A stretch of DNA of 64,000 bases from Aspidiotus rigidus (taxonomy: Eukaryota; Arthropoda; Insecta; Hemiptera; Diaspididae): NCBI GenBank assembly GCA_035079385.1, contig JAVHKY010000052.1, positions 10,974,001-11,038,000 of the forward strand. Reading direction: 5' to 3'. The position numbers and the translations under genes are program-made. This document shows positions 46,794 to 58,554 of the stretch, in pieces. Each line of letters opens with the position of its first letter. The first letter of the stretch is position 1. The notes beneath the pieces were generated by a model. It saw only the letters and a program-made list of their open reading frames with translations. It did no database searches and had not been told where the DNA came from.

Positions 46794-49512
46794 TATTACA
46801 CTACTGAACAGAATTTAAAAAATTGTTTGTTCCATGCATTTCATTATATACATCTGTAGTACTTTTCAACGCTGAACACGATGGCTTTTATCGTTTTTCT
46901 TTCTGAGCTCTCTATCTTGAGTAATGTTCACGTTTACTTGCGTTTATCCACCGCGGATCACTTCAAAACGCTGCGCGTGTTACCGAGATCGATTCATCTA
47001 CCTTGGATAACGTTTGATACGTTCCGCGGCAAGTAAATGCAAGTAAACGTGAGCATTACTCAAGATGGAGAGCTCAGAAAGAAACAAGCAGCCCGCGGGC
47101 GGGCTGTTACGAGGGTCGGCGAATGACTGATATTACAAAGCTAGGATATCACATTCACAATCAATTTTTGATCATCCTATTTCCTACTTTTTTATTTGTA
47201 ATTATTCATTTCATATTCCCATTGCTTGTAAGACATTCCCTTTCATTTGTATTCAATTTCATTCATATTGTGTGAACCACCTTTTTAAGAATTCCCATCA
47301 CATCTTTTTGATTCTATTTGTAAAAGCTAACACTCAACAATTAATAAGCAATAACCTGAAGCAACCACTGTTGAGTACAAACAACGCTGATATTACACCC
47401 TTCCAACAATTGTCATTTTTGTCATGAGATAAGAATAATAAGAAACACAAATCGTAGGCCTAACATTACATAGAATTGAAATCCTTGATTAATTAATACT
47501 ACCACAAACTTCATTTGTCTGCTCAAAACACAACAATGTAATTATTATACTACCTTTGTAGTCAACTTCAAAGTACAGATCTAAGTATAGGTAAATTAAA
47601 ATTCAAAATTGAATCGTGGACCATAAAGCCGGGATACTTACCGCATTTGCGATCCATGATCGACTTTTAAATCATTCTGTTCCCTACGTTTTTATTCGCA
47701 ATTATTCATTTCAGTTTCCCATCGCATTGTAAAAAATCTCGTTTCATTTGTATTTCATAACTTGCAGATAGTAGAATTGTTCTTAGAAATAGTCTCTCTC
47801 GCGTCTAATTTGTTGGGAGCTGAGCAATCTCTGATGAAATATATATAATCTATTCATCAATACTCTCGTAATCACATTTTATTGAATAGACTAACCTAAC
47901 CTCCACTTGAGTACAATCTCATTTCATAAAAATAGTAAAAGAAACAAACGCCCAACAATTAATTGATAGAAGAAGCTTTGTGAATTATGTTCAGCTTTTG
48001 TCTATCTATCTGTAAACCTGTCATATTAGCGTATAGGTACAGTGTATCAAACCAAGTTATAGAAGTATTTCCAGCAAGCTCCCCCTTATAACGATATTCA
48101 CATTCCGTCAAAACCAAAAAATTCGATTCCAATACATCTTTGTAAACATTGCATTGCGAAATAATATTGATTTCGATGATATTTGGCTTCTAACTCAGGC
48201 ATAAGATAACTGGTACTAGAAACTAAATACACGTACCTTACATAGACTGCAAGTTGAAATAATAAAATTTCGATAATTATTATTCATTCAAACTGTTCAT
48301 ACCTCATACTTTTCACTTAGCTTTTCACGTTCTATCGAATAAAACTACAAACTCAGATTGGAGACTATAGAATCATTGTAATTAGATACCGACCAACGAT
48401 CATTCATTTCATATTTTGCTCTACCTACCGCTTCACCATTCACTTTATTTAGACCAATTTCAAGAATTCATATTTCATCACTCTCATTCTTTTCCATCGC
48501 AATTAAGACGTTTGGTTCCATTCGTAGTCATCTGAACCTAATCATTAAAATGAAATAAACTTGCAATTTGAACATATCAAATTTATTATTGGGAACGTTC
48601 GAATGTTCGATAATAAAGAGGCTACTATTTTTATTGTTCCGTTCCTATGTGATTCCTACGACCCATTACAACAGTTGTTGAATACAATCAAAAGGCAAAA
48701 TGCAATGATAACACGCCAAGAGCCAAAGACTCGAGACTGTACAGCATACGGCTCACTCGACCATGACGTCAGCGTCTTAACTGAGCCGAAGACGAAGAAG
48801 AAACAAGCTATGTCGCGGGCGACATAGTATCAGGGTCGGCCTGAATCGGATTATAATATTAATTTTTCTTTATTTCAGTCAAGAGAGACTCGTCAAAAAT
48901 CCAATAAATTTTTCTGATCGTCGTTTGTTTCACTAAAAAGCGCAAAATTGAAATACTTCTGCTATATAGTTTATACTTTTTGCTTTTCCAACATTTGCTT
49001 TGCTTTTCACTTCCAAAAAATATCACCGCTTTTCGCTTCAAACTTTTCGCTTTTCAGTTAATTTCCATCTCAGATATCTTAATAACTTCTTATCCTCGAA
49101 AAATCTAGTTGTTAATATTTTGAAGTTCCACAATTTGAAAATATTTCAAAGTCCAACAGTTGAAAATATTCCTTTCAAAGTCCAACAGTTGAAAATATTT
49201 CCAAGTCCAAGAATTAAAAATGAAAAACTTTATTACAAGTCCGAGAAGTATGAAAATATTTCAAAGTCCAACAATTGGAGAATAATTCCAAGTCCAACAG
49301 TTTAAAATATTTTCAAGTCCAAGAAGTACAAAAAGTCCCTCATTCTTACTCGCCTCTTACTCCAAGTATGGCAGTAAACCGACGGGTTACCCCATCTTGG
49401 TTACATAAACTTGAGGATGAAATGACAGAATGAGACAATCAAAACGCAATAACGCATAAAAATAACCACACCTTACTGCATCGTGGACAGGCCGTGACGC
49501 GAGCGTCTGAAC

Positions 49513-49519
49513 TTACCCC

Positions 49520-49550
<31 letters not shown>
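49513..49550. repeat. (GAAA)n microsatellite
   Basis: About nine GAAA repeats in the second unit of the reverse array. Confidence 0.95.
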
Positions 49551-49551
<1 letters not shown>

Positions 49552-52253
49552 AACAGAAACAAACGCCCAACAACTAGGCATTCCATCAAAACAAAATTTT
49601 TGGATTCCAATACATATTTGTATACATTGCAAAATATTGATTTAAGATGATATTTGGCTTCTAACACCAGGCGTAAGAACCGGCACTAGACACTAAATGT
49701 ACCTTGCAAGTTGAAATAATAAAATTTCGATAATTATTCATCCAAACTGTTCATCATACCTCATATACTTTCCACTCAGGTACTCACGTTCTATCAAATA
49801 GAACTACAAACTCAGATTGGAGACTAGAATCATTGTAATTAGATACCGATTTTATGATCAGGATACTCAACAATCATTCACTTTAGATTTTGGTCTAAGT
49901 ACCGCTGCACCATTCACATTGTTTGGACCAATTTCAGGGAATTCACATTTGATTACTCTATCTATATTCTTTTCCATCGCAATTAAGACGTTTGGTTCCA
50001 TTCGTAGTCAATCTTTTCAATTTGCGAACGTTCGATAATAAAGACAAGACGCTACTATTTTTATTGTTTCATTCCTTCTCGTCATCCTAACGAATTAATC
50101 AGCAGCGGCTAATTAATCAATAATAATCATAAATAAACTAACTGTTCCCAGATGAGAGCCTAACATTAATTCAGAACTCGTAATATTATTTACAACTCTC
50201 GTAATATTATTTACAACTCTCGTTATCAACCCACAAAACAGCTTGAAAGTTTCAATTGTTAATAACGACAGTTCCGAATAATATTACGAGTTCTGATTCA
50301 ATGTAAATCTGTATCAAACTATCACCTAACACTTCCAAAGAATTCAGAACAAATGGTTCATTTTGCGGATCATAATTAGTCGGCTCGGAATCAACCTACA
50401 TTCTTGTATATTTACGCGTGTTTCTTCTGTGTGAAGCATACCCTTAATGCTTAACCAATGATAGGTTCATGAAAAACGTTTGTGCTCCTTTCAACATTAT
50501 AAATACAGATTGGAGTCTTCAATGAATAATTACAAGAATTCACATTTGATTACTCTATATATTCTTTTCCATCGCAATTAGGATGTTTGGTTCCATTGGT
50601 AGTCGATCTTTTCAATTTGAGAACGTTGGATAATAAAGACAAGCCGCTACTATTTCTATTGTTTCATTCCTTCTCGTCATCACAACGAATTACTCAGCAG
50701 CGGCTAGCTAATTAATCAATAATAATCATAAATAAACTAACTGTTCCCAGATGAGAACGAAAATAAATTTATAATTTGAATCAAATTTATTGATAGGCTG
50801 ATGAATGCAAACCCGCAATCCAAGACAGGAGAAACAACACAAAAACACCTTAGGCTAGGCGTACGTACACGGTAGGTAATGTTTGACTCAATTGAAAAAA
50901 CCCAGAACGCAATAATGATAATTGATAACAAACCTTACCCGCAGTTTATACTGCGTTGTGGCCACTGTGGCCTTCTGAACGTGACGACGGTGACATCCGT
51001 GATGTGACGTGCGCGACTGAACTGAGCCGAAGACGAAGAAGAAGAAGAAGAAACAAGCTATGTCGCAAGCGACATAGTAGCAGGGTCGGCTTGAATCTAT
51101 TTTGCCTAAATATATTCTATCTACTCTTATTCTCCTTCCGCGGAATATGAGAAAGCTCAGTATCAACTTCAAGTTTCAATCAGAATACCTGCTCAACGAT
51201 TATTCATTGATTATATTTTATCGCTTCAATATTCTAATAATTTAATTCATTATAGCTCCCACCAATCGCAAGGGCACCAATTGACCAAGAATTCCTCTTA
51301 TCACTTTTGTTCTATTTGATAAAAAAAAAAAAAAACCAACAATTTATAATTTTATTGATTTGGAATAACCTCAAGTAAGGAAGGAATAATAACATTCTCT
51401 CGACGCTAATATTATTATTTCCTTCCAACATCTATACTTTAACATTTCATCAAAGGAACGAGCCACGATTCACTTATTTAGACAAAAACTCTCAACACAA
51501 GGCATGTGACTAACTTCCCACGTTGGTCTTCCTCATCATGAGATATAGATACGATGTGAAATTTGGTAACGAATTGTTGAACATTTTTGATCACCTGCAG
51601 TTCAATATAATGTGTTCTATCATCGAAGGAGACTATCTATCTACTCCTACAATCATCAAACATTAATTCTTGTTCTTCAACTAAAATCTCTTTCAACTAA
51701 TAGTACTCAACCGATTGATCGCTGAAGCATCGAAGTAAAGAAAATGTATCACAAACACTCATAAATAAAGAAATTAATAAAAAATAATATACTTAAATGA
51801 AAAGATGAAAAATTGGAACAAAAACCAAGAAATAAAACAAAAATTGCGTTTCAATATCAAAGTAGAAGCAATTCAAAACAGTAAAATATAAACTTAGAGA
51901 TCTATGAAACAAAATCAAAATTACTTATTAGGTATATGAAAATATAGCCCTAACAAAATAAACTGCTTGTAAAAAAGGTAACAATAAGTACTTTAGTATG
52001 TTTATATCTTTTTAAAATGACGTCTCAGTTTTTGATGTCTACAATAATATAAATGAGAACACAAACAATTGAAATAAAAACCAAGGAATTGAAAAAACAT
52101 TAAATTTCTTACATATAATTGAAAAAATAAAAAATTGGAACAAAGACCAAGAAATAAAATAAAAATCACATTTCAATATCAAAGTAGAAACAATACAAAA
52201 CAGTAAAAAAGAAAATTAGAGATCTTCTTGTAAGAAAGGTAACAGTATGTACT

Positions 52254-52620
52254 TTAGTCGCGTTTATATCCTTTTAAAATGGCATCCAAGTCTTTGATGT
52301 CTATTTTAGGTTTGGTCTTTTCTATAAACAACAGCAATAGGTGTTGTTGTTCGACAGATTCAAATTTCTGAATGGCACATCTCAGAACTTCAAAAAATAA
52401 TTCCTCCGAAGTTGAACAGTGAGATTTTACTGCTTCAATAAGTACACTCTTCAATATATTTTTCTTCTTTAGGAATGATATTACTTGTTTTAATCATTCA
52501 TGAGATCCCGTAAATTCTTCACGACCTACTCGACCAAGGACCAAGTACGTAGGCCTACATAACGTTCTAAAAAAACGTTGACATTGTATGATGCTATCAT
52601 TACAATCAAGATACGAGTCG
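52254..52620 (-). pseudogene. Exon-like fragment of unknown protein inside a Helentron-like unit
   Basis: Reads on the - strand from an acceptor-like tttttttag near 52565: RPTYLVLGRVGREEFTGSHE, one TGA, then LKQVISFLKKKNILKSVLIE...SEELFFEVLRCAIQKFESVE, ending GYKRD at 52254. Amino-acid use looks like real coding sequence, with a single in-frame stop. I do not recognise the family. A decayed second copy of its last ~20 codons lies at about 51960-52035 (VDIKN*DVILKRYKH). Possibly a host exon captured and duplicated by the element. Confidence 0.4.
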
Positions 52621-53109
52621 AAACGACTAAACAAATTCCTATTCTCTTCTTCGCCGATATAATCACAAAAGAAACAAATACTTGATCATTCGAATTTAAT
52701 ACTAATAGGAAAATATTCTTACATACTTACTTATCGTCTTCAATAATGGAGGCCAGCTATTCTCTTCAAAGATGATACAAGTAACCCGATGTTACTTTCG
52801 GTTTTGTCTAACAAAAATTCCCGTTACAAAATTCTCCTCGATCTAATGGATTAAGTAGATACATAACATTTTATAACAACTTTGACATTGTAGAGAGGAG
52901 TCGATACGACTAAACAAATTCCTATTCTCTTCTTTGCCAATATAATCATAAACAAAACGAATACTCGATCATTCAAATTTGATGGTACTACTAGAAAAAT
53001 ATTAATTCTTATACACTCACTTATTGTCTTCGATAATGGAGAACGGTTATTCTCTTCAGGGAAGAAATAGGACGAGAAATCCTAATTAAGCTACAACGGA
53101 ATCATTAAT

Positions 53110-53160
53110 AAATTAATAATAATTATATTACTTATTAATAATAATAATAATAATATGAAA
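53110..53160. repeat. (TAA)n-like AT-rich tract
   Basis: taataataattatatta and (aat)n repeats; low complexity. Confidence 0.8.
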
Positions 53161-53467
53161 AAAATACGACTTATGACAACAAACCATCAAACACAATTGA
53201 AACGCAAAACGCAATGATGCAATGATAAGTAATTCACACGAAGAACTAAAGACACGAAACTACACAGCATACGGCTCACTCGACCATGACGTCAGCGTCT
53301 TAACTCAGACAAAGAAGACAAAGAAAAAAGTGATTACAATATGGTCGGCTTCCGCGACGCGAGCCGACCCTAAAAAGTGATTACAATACGGTCGGCTAGC
53401 GCCTGCGCCAACCCTAAAAAACGGTAAACGGCATCGTGTTCAGCGTTGAAAAGTACTACAGATGTAT

Positions 53468-53825
53468 TCGGACCTAGCAACGGAGTGGCTGACACCTCGC
53501 GGCAGTTCTTAGAACTTAGGTTTCAACACACCACTACAAACATACATACGCACGATGCTGTTATCAAGGTTAGGATGAAATTCCCAATTTTGCATGAGAG
53601 TTCTGTATAATTGCTTCATAACTTTATTCAAATTCTTTCAATTCTTATGAAATATAACTCATTTGAAAGAAAATTTTCGACACCACAAACATATCCCTGA
53701 AGTTCTTCTCATACGTACAATATTTTCCGAGAAAAAAGTATCGAACGTGTTTCTTCCTAGTATTTTTGATTTTCATCCTAACGTTGATAAGGCGCGACGC
53801 TAGCGCGCAACGGGTCTGCTAGGTC
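53468..53825. mobile_element. ~355-bp TIR insert in the MITE right arm
   Basis: Ends TTCGGACCTAGCA / TGCTAGGTCCGAA. The MITE's other arm (gtactacagatgtatataatg, inverted) lacks it. Flanks compatible with a TA duplication. Confidence 0.7.
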
Positions 53826-53872
53826 CGAATATTATAATGAAACGCATGGAACAAACCATTTGTTCAGTAGTG

Positions 53873-54200
53873 TTAGGTATCTATACGGGTTGCGTTTTGT
53901 TACATTTGAACTGAGTACACCCATGGCCGTCTGGCACACCTCCTTTCAAACACCTTGGAGTGTTTTGACATTATCGATCTTGAGAGAATGATTTCAGATT
54001 GTGTGTATGATCTGGTGTACTGTGTTTTTACAGTCTTCACATTCTGTGGTTACACTTTTCAGATCAGATTGGGAGTAGAAAATTCCCCTCTAATCTCCCA
54101 CTACCGTTTCAAATTTTCAACAGGATTAAATTTCAGACCGTTTGTCTTTTTATCATCATCTGCTTCTGTTTGAAACTTTTTGTGTTTGACACTCATCATC
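53873..54200 (+). promoter_or_regulatory. Upstream / 5' leader region of STXBP1
   Basis: 328 bp between the end of the TTA-target MITE (plus its duplicate TTA at 53873-53875) and the STXBP1 start codon. It contains T-rich leader-like sequence and a 72-codon open frame (53955-54173) with no family resemblance. No TATA or initiator element can be assigned with confidence. A transposon terminates about 330 bp from the start codon, so some promoter sequence may derive from or lie beyond the element. Confidence 0.3.
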
Positions 54201-57200
54201 ATGGCTCTAAAAGTCGTAGTTGGTCAGAGTAAGTTATACTGAGCTTCTGTAATTAAAAGTAACCCTCCAAAAGAATAATACAACATTTTGACGTATAAAA
54301 TCTGAAGTTGATTAGATATCGACTTGATTAATTGGTTGTCGTCTGATAATACTACTTCACGGCATAATTTTGCTGGCTAGTAGGTATTTGAATGTCAGTA
54401 GAGGAGCGTAATAAAATACTTTAATATTTAGCCTATTACTTGCAAATATCGTCGTCATTAAGCCACTCGCGTCAGTACTTGACTATTCTGTTACGGCCTA
54501 CTAAATATGAACATCGTGAACTCAGCCTTATATTTCTATCTTATTTTTCAGCATTTGACTTGAAACATCCATTTTATTTGAAAAAATATTACGACTTGAT
54601 GAGTATTTAACGAAATATTTGTTTTCTATGGTATCGTGACAGAAATTATGAATGAAGTCATCAAACAAAAAAAGAAGTCTGGTAAAGAAATTGAATGGCG
54701 AGTATTAGTAGTTGATCAGCTAGCAATGCGAATGGTTTCAGCATGCTGTAAGATGCATGAGATATCTGCTGAGGGCATAACAAGTGCGGAGAAATTTTCT
54801 TATTTAGTGTATTTTTTTGTTGTCAGAATTCTTATTTTCTCACATTCTTGTCTTTCTAGTTGTTGAAGATTTGAATAAGAGACGAGAACCATTGCCCACT
54901 ATGGATGCTGTCTATTTAATTACACCCAGCGAAAAATCAGTGCACACATTGATGCAAGATTTTATGAATCCTAATAAGACTATGTATCGTGCTGCTCATG
55001 TCTACTTCACGGAGGGTATTCATCAGTTTTAGTTATTGCGCTTACACACTTAGTCTTTAAACATGTTTCAACAATTGTTGAGCGATCAGATTCCATTCGA
55101 TCCAATGAGGAAATGTTATCAACAAACATACTCAACAATGTTGAAACACCTGTGTGCATGAGCCATTGGATGCGCTAAAGTTGAGTCTCAGCGGGAGGAT
55201 ACGATTATAAATTCTAAATTTTTCCATTTCAGCCTGTCCTGACGAACTGTTTAGTAAATTAAGTCAAGCCAAGGTATCTAAATTTATCAATACTTTGAAA
55301 GAGATAAATATATCTTTTGTGGCATACGAACGACAGGTAAAAATGCGGCGCATTCGATAAGTCCGAACTTGTATTCCTTGTATCGGTGGTGGGTCCAAAA
55401 TTCCTATACTAACCTGAACTTATACCTGGCATGACACGGTATTCTAGATTAGCTTCTGTATCATTAATATATTAACGATTGACTTTCATCGTACTAACCC
55501 TTTCCTCATTCATGTTACTTCACGCCTCTAGTATGTCAGGAGGAGCTTTTTAACGAGCTGTGTAAATCTTCGGCTGCTAGAAAAATAAAAACTTTGAAAG
55601 AGATAAATATCGCGTTTCTACCGTACGAATGCCAGGTTGGTACGTTCAGCCAAGCTGGACATTCAATATCCCACAATTATCGTACATATCATTTTTCTTT
55701 TAATTATAGGTTTTTTCTTTGGATACTCCTGAAACTTTCCAATGTTACTATAATCCAGCTTATGCTAGCGCGAGATTGGCAAATATGGAACGTATCGCGG
55801 AACAGATCGCAACATTGTGTGCTACTCTAGGTGAATATCCTTCTGTACGATATCGTGCGTAAGTGTATCTCCTGACGAATTCATCAAAACTTTTCAATTA
55901 GATAAGGCACTACTTTTCATACATTTGTTTCAGTGATTATGAACGTAATGCTGAATTAGCACAGATTGTGCAGCAAAAACTGGATGCGTACAAAGCCGAC
56001 GAGCCGACGATGGGTGAAGGACCAGAAAAAGCGCGATCGCAGTTAATGATTTTAGATCGCGGATTCGACTGCGTATCCCCTGTCTTGCACGAGCTCACTT
56101 TCCAAGCCATGGCCTATGATCTTTTACCCATTGAGAACGATGTATATAAGTGCGTATTGGATATCTTAAAATGAATTGCGATACTTTGATGAGTAATGAC
56201 AGGGAGACTTCTTTAGGTATGTTGCCACGTCGGGCGCGCCTGAAAAGGAAGTACTGTTGGACGAAAATGACGAGTTATGGGTGGAGTTACGTCACGAACA
56301 TATCGCCGTCGTATCTCAGTATGTATTAAGAAGACGTCATACTACCTGGGTTTTTCAAGATCATAGATGAGACGAGTTTTTTATTTGTAGGAATGTGACG
56401 AAAAATCTGAAAAAGTTTATTGATTCAAAACGTATGCCCCAGGGAGACAAACAATCGATGCGTGATTTGTCGACAATGATCAAGAAGATGCCACAGTATC
56501 AGAAAGAGTTGAGTAAATATTCTACACATTTGCACTTGGCAGAAGATTGTATGAAAGTGTTTCAAGGAGTCATCGATAAACTTTGCAAAGTTGAACAGGT
56601 ATTTACTTTTGATTACGTACACAGCGAGAGAGTCCAAGGTCCCAGCCTCAATTTGTATTGTATTACGACTTGTCCATCACGGTGTAGGATTTGGCTACTG
56701 GATTAGATACGGATGGTGAGCGTATCAAAGATCATATGCGTAATATTGTACCCGTCTTGCTTGATCGAAGCGTGAGTAATTTGGATAAAATGCGTATCAT
56801 TATTTTGTACGTATTGGCAAAGAACGGTTTGTCTGAAGAGAATTTGAATAAAGTGGTGCAACACGCTCAACTACTCCCGGAAGAAAAACGAGCCATCGTC
56901 AATCTATCTCATTTAGGATTGAATGTTGTCGTCAATGTAAGTGGATACATCTTCATTGTTTGATAAAAAAGTTGACTCCTCGCTATGAATTACAGTTCAT
57001 AAAACTTGGAACTATACACATATTGTAGGGAAACCGTAAGAAAATTTACCAAGTATCAAGGAAAGATAGGCCTAGTGAACATCAATATCAAATGTCCCGA
57101 TGGACTCCAATCATTAAAGACCTAATGGAGGATTGTATCGATGACAAATTGGATTTAAAACATTTTCCTTTCCTAGCTGGCCGAGCCACATCAACTGGAT

Positions 57201-58201
57201 ACCATGCTCCTACTAGGTAAAAAAATTGATTGTGAAGTGTACCTTCATTTTATTGGAATAAATTCTGAAATACCGCACTTAATGCCAAATTTAAGTGTAT
57301 TGCCGCTGTATGTGCTCATGAGGATTACACTCTCTTATGTATTTCTTGGATTTTCAACTTTAGATTTTCACTCTTCATTAGTCACACTTTTATTTTTAGT
57401 TTTGCTCTTATATTGAGTACCCGACTACAGAGTACTCGAGTTTTCTGAACTATACTAGTTGTAGTTCAATATATTTACAAAGTAAAATTAGTTTTTGTCC
57501 ACTTTTAGTTCGGTAAATTCAGAATAAGTTTTTCCGAATTCATATTCGTCAATTCATGTTCCATGGTGAAAAAAGTCACATCCAAACTTAATCTGGAATG
57601 TAATTCAACACTTTTTAATGGATTTTGTTTTGTTTTTTTTTTTTTTTTTCAAAAATTCGACATCCTATGCACCTATATGTATGACATGCGCCTCAATATT
57701 GCACCGTTCGCACTAGATTTTAGTCTCGGCGTAAGGACGATATTCAATTCATATTTGGATGCTCAATGTGCAATATCTCAGTTACTTTTGAGGCTCATAG
57801 TTTATTAGTTTAAACAATCTATTAACACTTCCCTTAGATCTCTCAAACTCTCATCCCTATTTTTCATCGTTCAATATTTCCAGCGCTCGCTACGGCCATT
57901 GGCACAAAGATAAGGGGCAGCAATCGTTAATAAAGAATATTCCTCGGCTGATCGTCTTTATTATTGGTGGTGTCAGTTTTTCGGAAATGAGATGCGCGTA
58001 CGAAGTGACCAGTGCGGTTAAAAATTGGGAAGTGATCATTGGTAAGTTTATTACTTACGTTGAAAAAAAGACTACTTTTTATTTATCGTCGTGGTAGTTA
58101 CATACTCCAATTCGACATTTTTTCATCTTATGTTTGTAGGTTCGTCTCATATTTTGACGCCAGAAGACTTTCTTACAAATCTTGCTAATCTGAGTAATTG
58201 A
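54201..58201 (+). CDS. Rop/STXBP1 homologue: Syntaxin-binding protein, Unc-18/STXBP1/Rop family (Sec1/Munc18), spliced
   Basis: Neuronal Sec1/Munc18 protein that binds syntaxin and SNARE complexes to control synaptic vesicle docking and fusion; cytosolic and plasma-membrane associated. Exons read from GT/AG borders and frame: 54201-54228, 54643-54783, 54860-55015, then 55233-55336 or 55532-55635, 55710-55858, 55934-56149, 56217-56318, 56391-56598, 56688-56936, 57029-57216, 57884-58041, 58140-58201 (stop TGA). The product is about 590 residues, the usual family length. Family blocks seen in order: N-terminal [113 protein letters not shown] and [11 protein letters not shown]. The start ATG follows an ordinary leader; MALKVVVGQ is the expected N-terminus. 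Family assignment is near certain. Exact splice borders are inferred by eye. Confidence 0.96.
55233..55336 (+). other. STXBP1 alternative exon 4a (divergent version)
   Basis: 104-nt exon between ttccatttcag and gtaaaaat. It completes an Ala codon with the last base of exon 3 and ends in a full CAG codon. It encodes ACPDELF, then [26 protein letters not shown] sequence (34 full codons). It aligns without gaps to exon 4b (17 of 35 residues identical by eye). It lies in the region joining domain 1 to domain 2 of Munc18 proteins. Compared with the usual family sequence it is the more divergent of the two. Confidence 0.88.
55532..55635 (+). other. STXBP1 alternative exon 4b (canonical version)
   Basis: 104-nt exon between cacgcctctag and gttggtac. 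It has the same start phase and end phase as exon 4a, 195 nt downstream. It encodes [12 protein letters not shown]...[16 protein letters not shown], which is the form I recognise from arthropod Rop and, with small changes, from vertebrate STXBP1. If read after exon 4a the frame shifts and hits TAA within the exon. If both are skipped, exon 5 hits TGA after eight codons. Confidence 0.9.
57217..57883 (+). other. STXBP1 intron 10
   Basis: Longest clear intron of the gene. It is AT-rich and has a poly-T run near 57632-57650. An 81-codon open frame (57563-57808) has no recognisable domain and no fitting splice borders. I see nothing else in it. Confidence 0.5.
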
Positions 58202-58554
58202 AATAAGACCATGAGACCTTTTTGCGCGAGTCATTTCTACTCTTCTTTCATTTACACATTTCATCATTTACATCCTTTATAATATGTATTTCATCGTCTT
58301 ATTAATTCCTTTTTTTTAAATGGAGGAAATCACAATTGACTGCGTGTTTTTTGGAGGAGTCTCCATTCATTGATTTTTGGTAAAACTCGAATTACTTGAA
58401 AAGCTATTGCTGTAGTTGATTATCAAGTCACTAGACTTGTAGGTACTATCAAAGAGTAATATTGTGAACTTCTTTCTCTTCCATAGACCAAGAGCGATCT
58501 CAAAGTACTGTAAGTAAATATAGATTAAATTTGAAGCTTGGAAATAACGGTGGT
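58202..58554. other. STXBP1 3' flank
   Basis: 353 bp after the stop codon; should hold the 3' UTR. No AATAAA is obvious close to the stop (tataatatg near 58277). Nothing else seen. Confidence 0.35.

Larger units (their letters stand above)
47085..53415 (-). mobile_element. Reverse-oriented tandem array of three Helentron-like units
   Basis: Units end (3' side) at 47085, 48804 and 51054, each with the motif GCCGACCC-hairpin-GCTTG read on the - strand. The 5' end AGGGTTGGC is at 53415. The first unit (47085-48803) is nearly identical to the inverse of 44245-46093. The other two are diverged and carry (GAAA)n (49513-49550), (GAA)n (about 51034-51052) and internal ~300-bp repeats. Inserted in an A/T run of a palindromic MITE. 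Confidence 0.62.
46799..53872. mobile_element. Palindromic MITE (CACTACTGAACAG family) split by a 6.3-kb and a 0.35-kb insertion
   Basis: Left part 46799-47084, right part 53416-53872, flanked by TTA on both sides (46796-46798; 53873-53875). Same family as 17489-17869 (shared acttttcaacgctgaac). The arms are complementary across the gap, so everything between 47085 and 53415 was added later. A second insert lies at about 53468-53825. Confidence 0.85.

Noticed and set aside
48561..48827. 88-codon frame, identical in inverted form at 44191-44487, suggesting a conserved gene
   Set aside because: It is open because the two Helentron-like units are near-identical. The diverged copies at 646-891 and around 53200 break the frame, and no domain is visible.
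57563..57808. Extra STXBP1 exon in intron 10
   Set aside because: Exons 10 and 11 join in phase without it, and the frame has no similarity to the family.
2000..58450. Frequent GTAGGTACC words as a mobile micro-insertion
   Set aside because: Some look like insertions (for example GGTA at 22853 in pol), but the total is not clearly above chance without a proper count.
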